Assembly: GCA_963969395.1 (NCBI GenBank)
Contig: OZ017798.1
Span: forward strand, 24,420,173 to 24,484,172
DNA length: 64,000 nucleotides
From: Pseudoscleropodium purum
Taxonomy: Eukaryota; Streptophyta; Bryopsida; Hypnales; Brachytheciaceae
Direction: 5' to 3'
The translations under genes and the position numbers were made by a program. Within the stretch, counting starts at the first letter, position 1; every line of letters starts with the position of its first letter. This document shows positions 23,881 to 50,000 of this stretch, in pieces. The notes beneath the pieces are model-generated. The model saw only the letters and a list, made by a program, of their open reading frames with translations. It searched no databases and had not been told where the DNA came from.

Positions 23881-25639
23881 GTACTCCTTATCCTATGTGT
23901 GGTATCCAAAGTTTAAGGTCCAATTATTAGATGGAATTGCTATTGAAAAGGTGCAAGAGGGAAGATATAGTGACCTGGTGTGAAATTGTGACTTCAAAAA
24001 TGTATTACTAAACACAGACTTGGTTTTTACTTAGTAATGAATTTATTCTTTTGTAGCATTCATTATGTTTGGCTTTCTTTCTCTATTTTTTTTCTATTGC
24101 ATATGTGTTTTATGCAATACTAACGAACTTATTAAATGCGCTTTGACATTCCAAGGTAGTCGTAAGAAAATTACTTATAAGTAAAATAGGTATTGTAAAG
24201 TTCTTAGTTGGATTTCATTTTGTCATTTTTGGGTACATTTTGGATGGTTTTTATTAGCTAGTTGGAAACCTAATTCTTGTTTTGTTGTTCAAATTGGTAA
24301 TTTTATGTGTTATTTTACTACTTGTGGGGAGTTTTTTGCTTGTGCATTGCTAAGTTGGAGTAAATGTGTTGGTGTGGTGAGTTGCCAATAAGTCCAATTG
24401 GGATTGTTAGTGGTCTAAATTGGAGATCTAGTTGGTAGTTTATGTATTCCAAATGGGTTTTTTGTTCTACAATTAAGTTACCTAGTTGGTAATTTGGTAA
24501 GTAACCGCTTGTGAGTGCCTATTAGTTTGGGAAGTTCCATTTGATTTGCATCCACTTTGTGAACGGCAAGTGCAAGTCCCAACCCCAAGTGGTTGTGTAA
24601 TTTTTTTGTTTTTTTGTATTATGTGATGTGTGTTAGTGTGTAAGAATGAGTAGATGGAATTTGATGATGGATTTGAAAGGATGGAAACACTACTTGGTGG
24701 AAGTGTCATGTGGTGACAAACTTTTGATAAGTGAATGAGGAAATTGTAATATGGTGATTTGTTCATCAAATGAGTTTGATTTAATATGATGATATATATA
24801 GCCTAATTAGTCCTTTTGTGATGTATATGGATGGTTGTGGTTATGAAATTAATTGAAGCTATGAATGAACGAGCTATAAATCCCAATTCAAAATTAATGA
24901 AAATAAGTAATTATAATTGTTAAATTCCAATTTGTATGTGCAGTGTCGTCGTAGTGTGAATAATGATTTCCAAGTTGGAATGTTGAATATTATTTGAATT
25001 AATTGAATGTTTTGCTTCGTGGAGGGAAGTGAAAAATTGTGTGGTTAATGTTTGTATTGTATGAGTAAATTTTGATTTGGAGAATGAGTAGTTTCACAAT
25101 AAGAAAAGTTGTCTAGTGCCAATAAAGGCTTGGGTGTTTGAAGGAATGATTTGTAGTTAATTTATGAGAGAAATGTGTCATTAATTTACATTAGTTCAAG
25201 TTGGGAATGTTTAGCCTGAATGTTGTCTTATAAATAATTCCCAATTAGTTTAGTTTGTGAATGAATATCAATTATTCCATCATTGCATGTTCTTACTTGA
25301 GTATTTTCAAATGAGAGATTGTGTATTTTTAAGTTATGTTACCTTGTTAAGGAATGAATCTATAAGTATAGAAATTAATTTCCTACTTGACCATTATCCT
25401 TGGAACAAACTTATTATACTAAATTGGGATAGTTTTCTAGTACGTCATCATTCTTCTTCAACATGTAAGTTTAAAGAACCTAAACAAGAAATTTTATCTT
25501 AATAGGATGCCCCAAAATACTAACATTTATCATTGTCTTAAGAGATACCATGTATTATAATCTATTCTACTAGATCAATAGCCCCATAAAATAGTGTGTT
25601 ATAATAGGCCATCGCATTTTCTAAAGAGTGCCCCCTTGT

Positions 25640-26510
25640 GGATTTTGGGTGATTTGATTTCATGTAGCTCCATTATCATCCTCACTATTAAGTATGGTAG
25701 TGTAATAAGTGTATCAAATTTTAGGTGACTTGATCTTATGCAATTCCACTGCCATTTTCATTATCAATTATAGTTGTCAAATAAGTTTACTAGATTTCAA
25801 GTGATATAACCTCGTGTAATTCTACCATCATTCTCACTACCATCTTAGCTTTAGTACAAGACCAATAATTATATACTTCTCCTATTATTCTCATTGTCAT
25901 TCGTTAATTTCACTGACATCTAAACTTCAATGTAAGACCCATAATTATGTACTTCCACTGTCATTTCTACTGTCTTTAGTCAGTTTCACTACCATCTAAG
26001 CTTCAATACAAGACCAATAATTATGTACTTCTCCTATCATTTTCACCGTCATTTGTTAGTTTCACTGCCATCTAAACTTTAATGTAAGACCCACAATTAC
26101 GTACTTTTGTTGTCATTTCCACTCCCACTAGTTAGTTTCACTGCCATCTAAACTTCAATGTAAGACCCACAATTACGTACTTTTGTTGTCATTTCCACTG
26201 CCACTAGTTAGTTTCACTGCCATCTAAACTTTAGTGTAAGGCCTATAATTATGTACTTCCATTGTTATTTTCACTGTCATTGGTCAGTTTCACTAACATC
26301 TGAACTTTGGTGTAAGACCTATAATTACGTACTACTATTGTTATTGGTTAGTTTCACTGTAATCTAAGCTTTAGTGCAGGACCCATAATTATATAAATTT
26401 TTTATTGTCATTTTATTGTCATCTAAGTTTTAATGTAGGACCCGTAATTATATTCTTTCACTATCATTCTTAGTTTCATATTAGCTTCATTGTAGGGAAG
26501 TCTATAATTA
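25640..26510. repeat. 76-bp tandem repeat (satellite-like), about 11 units
   Basis: The core TAAGACCC-TAATTA-GTAC recurs at about 25866, 25942, 26018, 26094, 26170, 26246 and 26322, exactly 76 bp apart, then at about 26386, 26446 and 26505 in shortened units of about 60-64 bp. Each unit also carries AGTTTCACTGCCATCTAA. More diverged units precede the array (25660, 25736 and 25812, again 76 bp apart). The two units at 26094 and 26170 are almost identical. No coding frame spans it. Confidence 0.9.
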
Positions 26511-28600
26511 TCAAATGCCACTCTCAAAAGAACTTGAAGCATTCCTTTCTCTTATTATATATACAATTGTCTTCCTTTGTTTGTAGGGTAAATAAACCCT
26601 AACCATCAAACTAAAAATATTAACATTATGAACCCTAAATTCTACATTTAGGGTCATCAAATGTACAAATATATTACATAGGATTGGTTTGGAGTATAAT
26701 TAACTAAAATACTTTTAATTGTATGGTAGTCCTTTGCTATATACGAGTGAGTTCCACTTGAGGTGAAGGCACCCATTTTCAACACAAATTGTGATGTGAA
26801 ACCTATCTTGGGAACATGTACCTAAATATAAGAAATCCAAAATCGGTACATCTTACATACATGAATGCAACAAAAGGTTTGGAGTATACCATGTATTTAA
26901 ACTTCACAAATTCATAGCATATTCATACGAATTTAGAAGATTATCATTTGACCCTTTAAAAGAGGAATGGATGACCTTGGAAATCATCCCTTTTCATCAC
27001 CATGCAAATCATTGGCTTAAAAAAAAATCAAACTATTGTAGAAGACCTCCCCTAAATTTTCACAACAAAATTCCAAGGATAAATAGTTGAACTTCTATCC
27101 TACTAGAAAAATTCCCTATCATCTACCAGATGCCAAATGCATGTGTCGATCTCTAAGAGTTTGAAAAAAAATAAAAAATATCTTGATTTTCAACTGCCAA
27201 TGAGTTGAAAAACAAAATTCTTGATTTTTCAACTGCCAATGTGTGGATTGCCGAATTGCTTCGAGTGACTGTGCTTCCACCTTCCACTGGAAGTCTGACA
27301 CTCACTGCAGCAAATTTCCACAAATTCAGTTGCTTGTCTATTTGTATCCACAATAATTTTGTCTTGTAGCACCTGGTGCCAAGCTCTCATCTCCTGGGTC
27401 TTCAAACCTGCGGTTGTGCCAAATGAAAATTTTCTGCTTTTGCTCCGCATCCCAAGAGTGTCAGCATTAATGAAAAGTCGGATTCAGCCAGGGCTTCCGT
27501 CCAGACGGATGCGTGACGGAGTGAGTGAGCAAGCCATCCATTCACAATTGTCCCACTTCTACCATAATGCAGAAAAACAACAGTAAGATTACCGTACAAT
27601 CATTGTCAGCAGAAAGAAAGCTGAACCAAATCCACAAAAAATCAAACTAAGTTAATTCAAAACACTTTTTTCGGAACCTTCCGTCTTTCTAGCAAGCTTT
27701 CCGTCACTGATTTCCTTGCATTGGACGATTTGCGTGAAAGCTAAAGGGAACACGACTCTAGGTGGGTATTGCGCAACCATTTGTAAGTACGGATTCTCAT
27801 ATTTCTCTTGTTTCTTCCTTTTTAGTACGTTATGTACACTCAAGTCTCTTTATTGCACTGCTGTCGGCACAAATGATTTTCTAGAGGCACTCACATCGAC
27901 ACGTGGAAGGGGTTCAATCGGAATTGAACTCAACAGGTGGAGAGATTTTCCGGAGATACACAGGGGATTTGAAATTCGAGATGGAGGGTTGAGTGTCATT
28001 CGAATTTGCGCGAAAAAGCAACGTACTGCAAAGAGAAAAGAAGAAAATCTCTGACGGTAGGGCGACTTGAATTGAGAATGAAAAGGACCATGTGGGCCTA
28101 AATTATGAGTGCTGTCCGTGGTAGCTCCTTTCGAAGGAGTTTCTGGGAAGATTTGAGTGATGGCCAGTTGTACAAGCATCCAGATGAAATGCCCACATTA
28201 CCAATTCGAAATTAGAGAAGAAATGAAGTCTAATTGTAAACACATGAGAGATGAGATGTCGGAGAGAAATCAATGGGCCATGTATCATGCACGAAAGGCA
28301 CAGACTTTTCTCAAATATTTCCAGAACAATGTTTCGGAGGTAGGGGCGATTTCATGTAACCGATACGGTACCCTCGAAGAACTCCTCACACACCGCCCCC
28401 AACCCGCAATCAAAAGCAAAGAGTCTATTGTCTGAATTCTCCCGCACCTGACGGTGTGCATTCTCTGGCAATCTGAAACAAAGAAACGGAATCTGCACCA
28501 GTACTAAATCACAGTACCACACCTGATCTCTTATCAACAGAATTTCGCATCAACAATTCGCTGCAATGCTTATTCACCTGCAGAAGCGTGAATCCTAACA
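26511..28600. other. Intergenic DNA, composition rising toward GC
   Basis: Nothing certain. A near-perfect direct duplication (CTTGATTTTCAACTGCCAATG) lies at 27181-27240. From about 27250 the base composition becomes balanced and frames of 60-110 codons appear on both strands, but none shows domain signal or codon bias. Confidence 0.4.
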
Positions 28601-28631
28601 TACAAGTGGAAATCTCTTGAATAACGAGACT

Positions 28632-28658
28632 TCATCTCCATCTCCATCTCCATCTCCG
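28632..28658. repeat. (TCTCCA)n microsatellite
   Basis: Four hexamer units. Confidence 0.85.
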
Positions 28659-29275
28659 CAACGCTCATGAATCTTACCTGCCGAACCATCCCGATACCAC
28701 CAATGCGCAAGTGAATTCCATTTGGAAGACCTCATTTCCAATTCCACTTTCAGGAAGAATTTTGATGTGCACGCGACAACATTAAACAGGGATTCTCAAA
28801 TCGTGCCATCCGGCGTCGAATGTACAATTCCGAGTCTTTCGAATACTGTAGTACCGAGGAACCCTTTGCGGTGTATAGATACGGTGAGACTCTTTGTCCC
28901 AGAGTCTCATTGATGAGCGGGATGTGCGAGCTCAATCTCCGCCACAGAATTTGTATTTAATTATTGTTCCCCGCACAGGACAGTTGAGGTGTTCAGAGCG
29001 GCGGGCTAGAGATCGTAAAGAACGCAGCCTGGAGCTGTCATTCACAATAATTAATGCAGCACCGCAAGGAGATGGCCGGCGGGCACAAATTTAATGGAAG
29101 CATGAATGTGCAGCCACGGAAGCATTCAAAAATCACGACTCCAGTAGCTCCTGCGACGGAGTAAATAATAACTTAATCTTACTAAATGGGGTGGGTGAAT
29201 TCCTAGGGTGACTGCGCCAGCAGCAGGGGGGGTAGTGGGGAGAACCACAGATGGCGGCGTGGAAAACGAGGTGGC

Positions 29276-29303
29276 GCTCGCTCGCTCGCTCGGGGGCTAT
29301 AAA
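29276..29303 (+). promoter_or_regulatory. Candidate core promoter: (CTCG)n followed by a TATA box
   Basis: A CTCG repeat (29276-29292) is followed by GGGGGCTATAAACC, with TATAAA at 29298-29303 on the plus strand. It lies about 3.4 kb upstream of the remodeller ATG in the GC-rich stretch, so it would imply a long leader or leader intron. This is a positional guess. Confidence 0.35.
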
Positions 29304-30604
29304 CCAGCGCAGGAAAAAGGAAGGTGCGCGGCCAATACGAATCCATGGTTGTTTGGTTGGCCAGCCACCTCTGCATGGAAGATTCATCACAGGATACCAC
29401 AGCAGTACAGTAGTTTAGTAGAAGTCTAGGGTGGGGTTGATGATGCTGATGCTGATGCCGCGAGGTGAGCCGCATTTACGGTGCGGAGATCCGGTGCTGC
29501 CCGCAGCAAACTAAGGGCCAGATGGAAATGAATTGAAGGGGGAAATGGCAAAAAAGAAAAGCAACCAGAAGCATGCACCGCAGAAGAAGTGGCAGTGATT
29601 GCGACGGAGCGACTGAGCGAGGAAGTTATCAAGAGACGTGCCAGGTCAGGCGGGGCTTGGGGGGGACCCAAGGCGGGCGACCAGTCAGGCCAGTGCAGTG
29701 CCGTAGTGTGTGGGCAACCTTTTCTACGCTCGCACAAGTACGTAACGTAACAGTAGAACCACTCCAGCGAGCGCCCCCAAATCCTCGTGCTTCCTCACGA
29801 ATCTCTCGATTTTCAGCTCGACTACCAGTCCAGTCCACTCATCGTGGTCATCCCTGAAGTACTGTCGCGCCTAGAAATCTGCAACCCGACACCTGTGGTG
29901 GCAGTGCAACGCAACGTTCGCCCGTCTTTCGTGCGTTCGTTCGTTCGTTTCGGGTTCTTAACTTCCTTATTACCCTGCTGCTGCATCGAAGCATCGTGGG
30001 AATCTGCCTAATACGGTCTGCATGGCGCTCGTGCATAGGGCCCGAGACTTTTCCACAACGAACGGCGGGCCGGTGATGAGAGGATCGGCACGGAACATAT
30101 CAACCCACCCTCCGGACCCTGTTCGCCGGCCGGAATCCCCGCCTCACACATTGCAAGTGGCCTTCAGTCTCCTTCCGGGTACATTTATCACCGCCCCACG
30201 CAGTCAACATCGCTGCTGCTGCCCGAGATCCATACCAAACAAGACATTCAAAAAAGCGTTTCGTCGGCTACTGAGGGCCAACTAAAGGAAAACAAATGAA
30301 TATATGCTTAGGGTGGCCTTTACTGGGGAAGGATGCAACGGCGACATCGCGACTGAGATGGCGGTGATGATGAAATGAATTGAGGTTAATGGGTAATGAC
30401 CGATGGGGTTGAACCGTTGAACTGAAGTTAAGTGACAGAGCGGTAGGTCGAATAATTGAATGAAGTGACGGAGGCTGCTGCGAGGAAATCATGCCGCAGC
30501 GGAGGGCCGGGCGGGGAAAGGGGGCAGAGGACGAGAGAATGAGAGCGGCACGGCATGAGCCTCTGGGGGAGCAGGGAAAACGGGGATCCCACGTGGGACG
30601 AACA

Positions 30605-30653
30605 CCAGCAGCAGCAGGAGGAACAGCAGGAGACGCAGCAGCAGCAGCAGCAA
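30605..30653. repeat. (CAG)n-rich trinucleotide tract
   Basis: Interrupted CAG/GCA repeats, the longest pure run being about six units. Confidence 0.85.
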
Positions 30654-32694
30654 AATCTCGGGACGGACTGACGGACTCTCCCGAAGAACGACGACAGCGT
30701 GATGAGCTCTAAGTTAAGCAGAGCCTCGAGTAAAAGTTAGTAGCCATGATCCATCGTCGTGGTGGGTGCATTCCCTCGGAGCAGCAGCAGGTGGTCTAGG
30801 AACGGCCTTCATTTCGGGGGTGGGTTGCATCTAGGTGCGTTCCTAGAGCTTGCACTCAGGGGGAAGGAAAGGAAGTTCGCTTTTAGGTGCTGCAACCTCT
30901 CTCAGTCTACTGACGGGACGGGGACTGACGACTCGGACGACGGTGCCTGGCCCATGTTCTGGTCCTTTTCGGTTGTGCAGCGAGAGTCATGCCACGGCAT
31001 CCCATTGTGGCAGCCCACTAAGACGACGGTATTGTCTTGTTTGCCTTTCACGCCACACCCCAGACGTCGTCCCTCTTCCACCACCCACTGCTTTGGCCTC
31101 TTGCCCTTTGCACTGCCGCGTTTAGCACTTTGGCTGTGCCTGCGCCTGAGGTTGTGGGTGTTCGGCACCCGTTTAGTACCCGTGATTTTAGTGGTTTTTT
31201 TTCTTCTAGGCAGTTTGGAGAGGAGTAACGAATTGTAGGACGCCTTGAGCCTCGATTGCGGAAACCCTCAACCCCCCGTACAGCCGAGGGGCGGACACCA
31301 TGTTAATGGAACGCCTCAGGAGAGATCAATTGGGCAATTGCATGCTGCAGCAGCAGCGGGGGTGGGGGTGGTGATAGTACTCTGCGCGCCCGTTGTGGTG
31401 CGATTTGGTGCTTCTCTTCCGCCGGTTCTCTTGATATGGTACTCCCGAGTTCCCCGACTTGAATGTGTCCATGTGTGGGCTTGTGGTGGACGCTTCCGGG
31501 TTTGAGGTCTTCGGAGGAATATCGTCACCAGGGGCAGCAAATTAGGGTTACAGGGTGGGGGGAAGCACAGGGAACACCCACAACAGGAACACCACGTCGC
31601 GTTGAGGCCACGTAGTCGCAGAGCTCTTTCAATTACCTGGCATGAACCTCGATGGCGCATTTTTCTTAAAATAATCAATTGTTGCAAGCTTTCTTTTTGC
31701 TGGGTAGGGTGGATTCACGGGATTGTTGGGGGCCCGGAACTCATGGCGTCGTGATTCCCGGCACAGTGGGCCGTACCTTAGGGTTCTCGTAGTGCTGTCA
31801 CTTTCATGGAGCTCTGTTGCGGGGTCACGCTGCACAATTCCTTACGGGTCGTCGTAATATCGTTCTCGGTTCCCATTATTTCCACGCTGGCAGTCGGCCT
31901 TCTCGGGAAGAGCTGAAGTTTCAAAGCTCAAGAATTGGGTGTTGTAGAAATCCTGAAAATTCAGGGAATTCGTATTAATGGATGGTTAATTTACAGGTCG
32001 TGATTATTTCGAGAGGGTTTCCGCTGTGACTTCAGTGATATTTATTCCTCATTCGGGCGGCATTGGAGGGAATGTTCGAGTTTCTGATTCTTAACAATAA
32101 GTTAACTACAGAGTAGAGATTACAGCAGCTGCCGCGGACGAGAACTTGAACACGATACACGCTTCTTCTTTCGAAGAAGTTCGAAGAGCGTGAAGGCCAA
32201 CCAGCTAGACGCGTATAGGTTTCGAAATTTGGGCAAGAGTTTTACTCGATCACGTGTTCAAATGTGTGACGCAAATTCACGGGAGCTTGAATTGGGAGAC
32301 GTGTTCAGGTGTTTTAGAAAGCTTGCGGGGATCACACGTCGTCATTAAGTTCTTGCAATTCTCTTTTCTTACGTGTTCTCGTGGTTCTTATATTACCTCC
32401 AAGTCACAGCCTGCGTTACTGGTTATGGAAGTAATCCACACCCTGGGAAGTAGATGAGATGCTGTCGTACGAAGAATTAGAAAGATCAGGGTTAAGGAGT
32501 ATTGCTGAGAGGGGAACCCTGATTAGGGCAATGCTTCGGAATTCATGCTTTGTAGCAGCATTATTAGCTTCTTATTCGAGTCGTGATCATTATTTGTTGA
32601 ATGTAAGATGAGTTTGGTTTTTTCATGCTTTTGACTGTCTTTCGTTATTTTAATGTGGGATACTTTGTTGATGATCAGTTCCGGACTGATATAG

Positions 32695-45508
<12,814 letters not shown>

Positions 45509-47056
45509 GAAAAAAGGTAGGCTGGAAGAAATTTTAATTTTGTCTGGAAATTTTGTACTTTTAATTAGCAATGTCATATGTGAACAGATTCTTACCAACT
45601 TTAAACAGACACTTTTCATATGATGCATATTCCCCATCCCAAATTTTGTTGTTTTGACTGTTAAACTTCATTGTGTATGCGCTCCTGAGGATAGTAAGAG
45701 ACAGTCACGAGTCTTTTTTCACTGTAATGTCAAGGAGGTTGTTTGTAACTTGGAAGCTTTTTGGCCAGTGTGTTGTTCCCGCCTTCTGAAACGAGAGCAT
45801 CGAGTGACACAGTAGGAAATTTCGCATTTTAATTTGCATTGTCTTCGGTGAATAGATGCTTAGTAACTTTTCAGACTTGTTTCTGTGTGATTTGCAAGTT
45901 TGTTATCAATTTGGACACAAAGTACAAGCCCCTTTGTAAGTTTTGGAATGTTTGTTTGAAGTGGATTTCATTTGCGCCAGCCTTTTGGTTTTGATCGAGT
46001 ACCCGTGACCATGCAACTTCATACTAAGAGTCATTGGGTTACTAAATTTTTGCTTATATTCTGCAAAGCACCCACCTTGACTGAAAAGTTGGTTTAAATC
46101 TTGGTACAAATCTTATCATCTTTTGAGACACATTAGCAATGTGGCATGAGCAATAAATGTAAGGTCTCTTTTATGTATCACCCCATGTATAATGAAGAAG
46201 ATTCTCTCTAGAATGCCATCTAGAAGTTCTTGAAATAATCCAATCCATTACCTTAAGTTAGGCTATTTGTTTGTTTTTTATAGTGAGATCTCCTAGATTG
46301 TATCTCCCCCAGTCATTCATTCTTAGTTCAAACGGAAAGCCCTTGGTGAGGAGGGGATGCATGGGTTCTGTTTAGTGGCATTTGGACCTAGTGTGTGAAA
46401 GTTGTAGAATTTCAAAGTTAGGATTAAATTCATCAAACTCTATATGAAATCATTTCTTCTTGGATTGAATTTATCTTTCATTAATTGAATTTAAAAAATT
46501 TGAAATTTTATGACCTTTTGGCATTTAACTTATACCTTGGTAAGTTAACAAAAAGATTGGTTAAGTTTCAATCTCTTTCAATGAATACAGGCTCTCTTTA
46601 AGGAGGGGGATCTAGGAATTTTTTTACATTTACAAAGCAATCACCTATGTATTTATATTATTTTTCATTTTTCATTTTTCATTTTGTTATTTGAGAATTC
46701 ACATTAATTTCATTAATATTTGCTTCACTATTCAATTATGCCACGTTATAATTTCTGACAATTTCAGCACATGCTATATTGAATTATTTTTTGAATTGTC
46801 TTTTAACAAATATGACCTGACCTGAGTGTAGGGTAGTTTTAATGAAAAGTCTGTTTCATACAGTCTGTCAAACCAGTAATTAAAATGCTAGGCTGATGAA
46901 CAAATATGTGACCAAACAATACTGAACAATTGCATCCCCCAAACAGTTTCTTCTCACTGTGAGAGACCTCATCTCAATCCAAAATGGCAATTTTATTTGG
47001 ATCACAATTATTGGAGTCAAACATGACCAATACTAGACTTTAAGTCAACGTCGAAT
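45509..47056. other. Convergent intergenic region between the two genes
   Basis: It holds the 3' ends of the remodeller (+) and the kinase (-), which are tail to tail. It is AT-rich with a (TTTTTCA)3 tract at 46661-46685. No other gene is seen. Confidence 0.6.
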
Positions 47057-50000
47057 CTAAACAATAAAGTCCAATTGCGCTGGAAAAATTGAAAATTTGG
47101 CTGGAAGGAAACCCAGGTGTTCACCGTCAGCTTGCACGAACACATCTTTTCTTCTCGACTTGTTCATGGAATCCTCCACTTCTAAGCTTTGAACACTGTC
47201 ACATCCCAAGGAAACCACAACTCCACCTTAACTTGGATTCCAAAACTCTCAAGTTTACGATACATCAAACTCACTTACAATTAAAGACTGGAATTGTTGG
47301 TACACCAAGAATTTGTTGCAATAAGAAGCTTGCAAAACAACTATTTTATCAGTCATAGTGATCTTATTGAAGAACTTGAAGTGTGGACTTTGGACACAAC
47401 AAGAAGCTTACAAATCAATTACCTAGTTGTATTGACCTTGTCTAGATGCACGTGAGTCCCTTGGTACAAAGTGTGCATCTTCAAAATGAAGTCATACCAC
47501 TTATAATCCATCAAAGAAACCACCTACAACAACAAAAACCACATAAACAACTATTTGATGGAACCCAACAGTCTAATTTTTACCTAAAGGCATACATTTG
47601 GGATTCAAATATATTTTAAAATAAAATAACAAGATTTGAAACTTCTATTATACAAAGACATTGGAAATTCATCTTCTAAATTCCCATATAATTGTTAGAT
47701 AGCATTGTTGAATAATTTGAAGGGGGCCCTTGTGAAGCAAAATAATTGGGCCTTGGGAAAGAAATATTGGATCTCTAGGCCCTTCCATGACAAGCCTCTC
47801 AACCTATCAATTACTAAATTTGGAATTCAATTAGTTTGTAAGGAAAGCATGTTTACTCAATTAGTGAGGTGTCCAAGGAAAGGAACACCTCCAAGAACAT
47901 TCTATGGGGATACTTCATGAAGCTCCTCAAAAAAATCAACTTCTTTACCTCCAATTTGCCGTTGAAAGGGTCGGCAATCGGTGTAATTTTCATCCCTCCA
48001 CCAAAATACTTGGCATTCCCTACACAAGTAGCTGTAACTTTTGGAACTAAATTCCACTCACCCCCATCAATCTACAAATTAAGAACATACCAAAGTCATT
48101 CATATAAAGTAAGGAAATAAATAATAGCAAATAGAAAGGTAGCTACATCTAATTGTAACCTTACCTAAAAGCAACTTGTATAAATTCTTGGTATACATAT
48201 ATATGGTCTAAATGTGAAAAAGGGATCAAATTCAAGCTTAACAATAATCAACACTTAAAAAAATCATAGTTTAATCACATGATGTTCAAAATATACATGC
48301 TAAAATCTAGTGAATTACCATAGTTTTATATAGGTACATCCTCAAATGCTTACTTGGATACTTTTTGGTGGACATAAGAACACTCAAAAGACAAAAAAAA
48401 AAAAAATGAAATTGCTATTGAAATAAATTCTTGCATAGACACTTGTATTGGTCAATCTCACTCAGTCATGAAAGGAAAGCTTGAGATTTCACGCCATGGT
48501 TAACCCTTACATATCAAAATTCTTTATTGGATTTAGGCACAATTTTGCTTATATCTTTACACAAATACAAATATATAATTTACCTCAATTTTATCAAATT
48601 TGTCAAAAAGAAAGGTCATCATTTAAAGATTCATTTAAAGATACAAGAATTGCTTTGGATGAATGAGAACATATTTGGATTAAAACATTAGACTAAAACA
48701 CTCTACTCATCATCCAAAATACAAATGTCAAAGCACTTCAAGGTTAATAGACATCCTTGGCATTAGAAATGCAACATTCATCAAATGAGGTAAAATAGAA
48801 GAACCTATTTGTGACAACTTAAGCATTTTAGCTTATAGGATATGGAAAATTCATTGAAAAATTGACGTCAATGTGTACAAACATAAGGATGAGGAAGAAT
48901 GTAAAGAAAACAAATTTTTTCTTCAAAGAATGAATATTTTATTCAATATAAATTTGGATTTTTCATCTAGACCCATTTTGGTCTCATAGACTCACCTATT
49001 ACGGTTAGCTTTGGCACTTTTTTTGAAGACAAGAGCAAAGAAAGATGAATGTTTGAGAAGATACAAACAAAGAATCATTTCTAATGAACAATGTATCCAA
49101 TTGTTGTCGACATTAGGTCAGACTATAAAGCCATTCCAGGGGGGTGCCCGAATTTGGCACTTCTATCATAATATAAACGAGTATGCTCACCTTCATCCTC
49201 AAGTCTCGATCCTCGTGTGACCTGAAGGCTTGAAGTGCCCCAATAATATAACATAGGTTGCCAAGCTTTTTGTGCATGGACGCAATATGACCTGCCTTCG
49301 CACTCCTGCACACAAGCACCAACATTTTAAGGCCCCAATCTTCCAGTCTCTAAATTAAGGTTCAGATACAATCTTGCCTGTCTGGAATCAGTACATCGAG
49401 TAAAAAAAATTCTGGATTCAGCTACAAACCCTTCAAGATCTAAACGCAATCCAAACAAGTTCTACTTGAATCTGATTGTTCGTTCTCAAAACTCAAATAT
49501 GCGATTTGATAAAAAAAATATTTGAGAATTTAAAGCAAGTACAACATGAGTACATCGCTAGATTATTTGAATTTCGAAAACATTTTTTACTCTACAAACA
49601 TAGACGAAGAAGACACCTGACAAACAAGAACAACGCTATGACTATGTGGACCTCAGATAAGCCCCGTACAGATTCTACCTAATTCTTGGAAGGATCGGAG
49701 GATTCTGAGTGATTGGGTCCTGTCAAACTAAATATTTGTTGTTGTGCATGTACCTAGAAACAACAGGCAATGATATATTAACACCTAAATATGCTTTAAA
49801 AGACATATTCATCACATTCAACCTACTACAAGAAGCTTCTTAAACGGCAGATTGAGTATCGCCAAACTTAGGATCAAGTTGACTTTATTTTTTGATAGCA
49901 ACTTCAGGAAAATTGTGGAAGTCATAGACTCGTAGCATATCTACGTTTCATTCAAGACCTGGTAGGAATTAAAGCGAAAACAGATCTCCGACAGTTTCAT

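Larger units (their letters stand above)
15061..25629. other. Gene-free AT-rich region
   Basis: About 10.5 kb of strongly AT-rich sequence with poly-A/T runs. Open frames are short and look random. Exceptions listed separately are a GC island at 19310-19515, an (AT)n tract at 20732-20749, a GTATCC-type minisatellite near 23110-23240 and a dispersed repeat at 23630-23880. A 62-codon frame at 20854-21042 has one hydrophobic segment, but the following about 100 bp is a near copy of it, so it is probably a chance frame in a duplicated patch. Confidence 0.6.
28700..32694 (+). promoter_or_regulatory. GC-rich upstream/leader region of the CHD remodeller
   Basis: About 4 kb at near 50 percent GC with simple repeats: (CTCG)n at 29276, (GTTC)n at 29932-29951 and (CAG)n at 30605-30653. 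Open frames up to 159 codons occur on both strands but look like GC-driven chance frames. Splice sites joining it to 32695 could not be fixed, and a separate noncoding transcript is possible. Confidence 0.4.

Noticed and set aside
25640..26510. CRISPR-like regular spacing
   Set aside because: The whole 76-bp unit is repeated, with no unique spacers, and the context is a eukaryotic nuclear genome.
30759..31687. Frames of 159 (+) and 123 (-) codons
   Set aside because: They overlap on opposite strands in GC-rich, repeat-bearing DNA and show no domain or codon bias, so they are probably chance frames.
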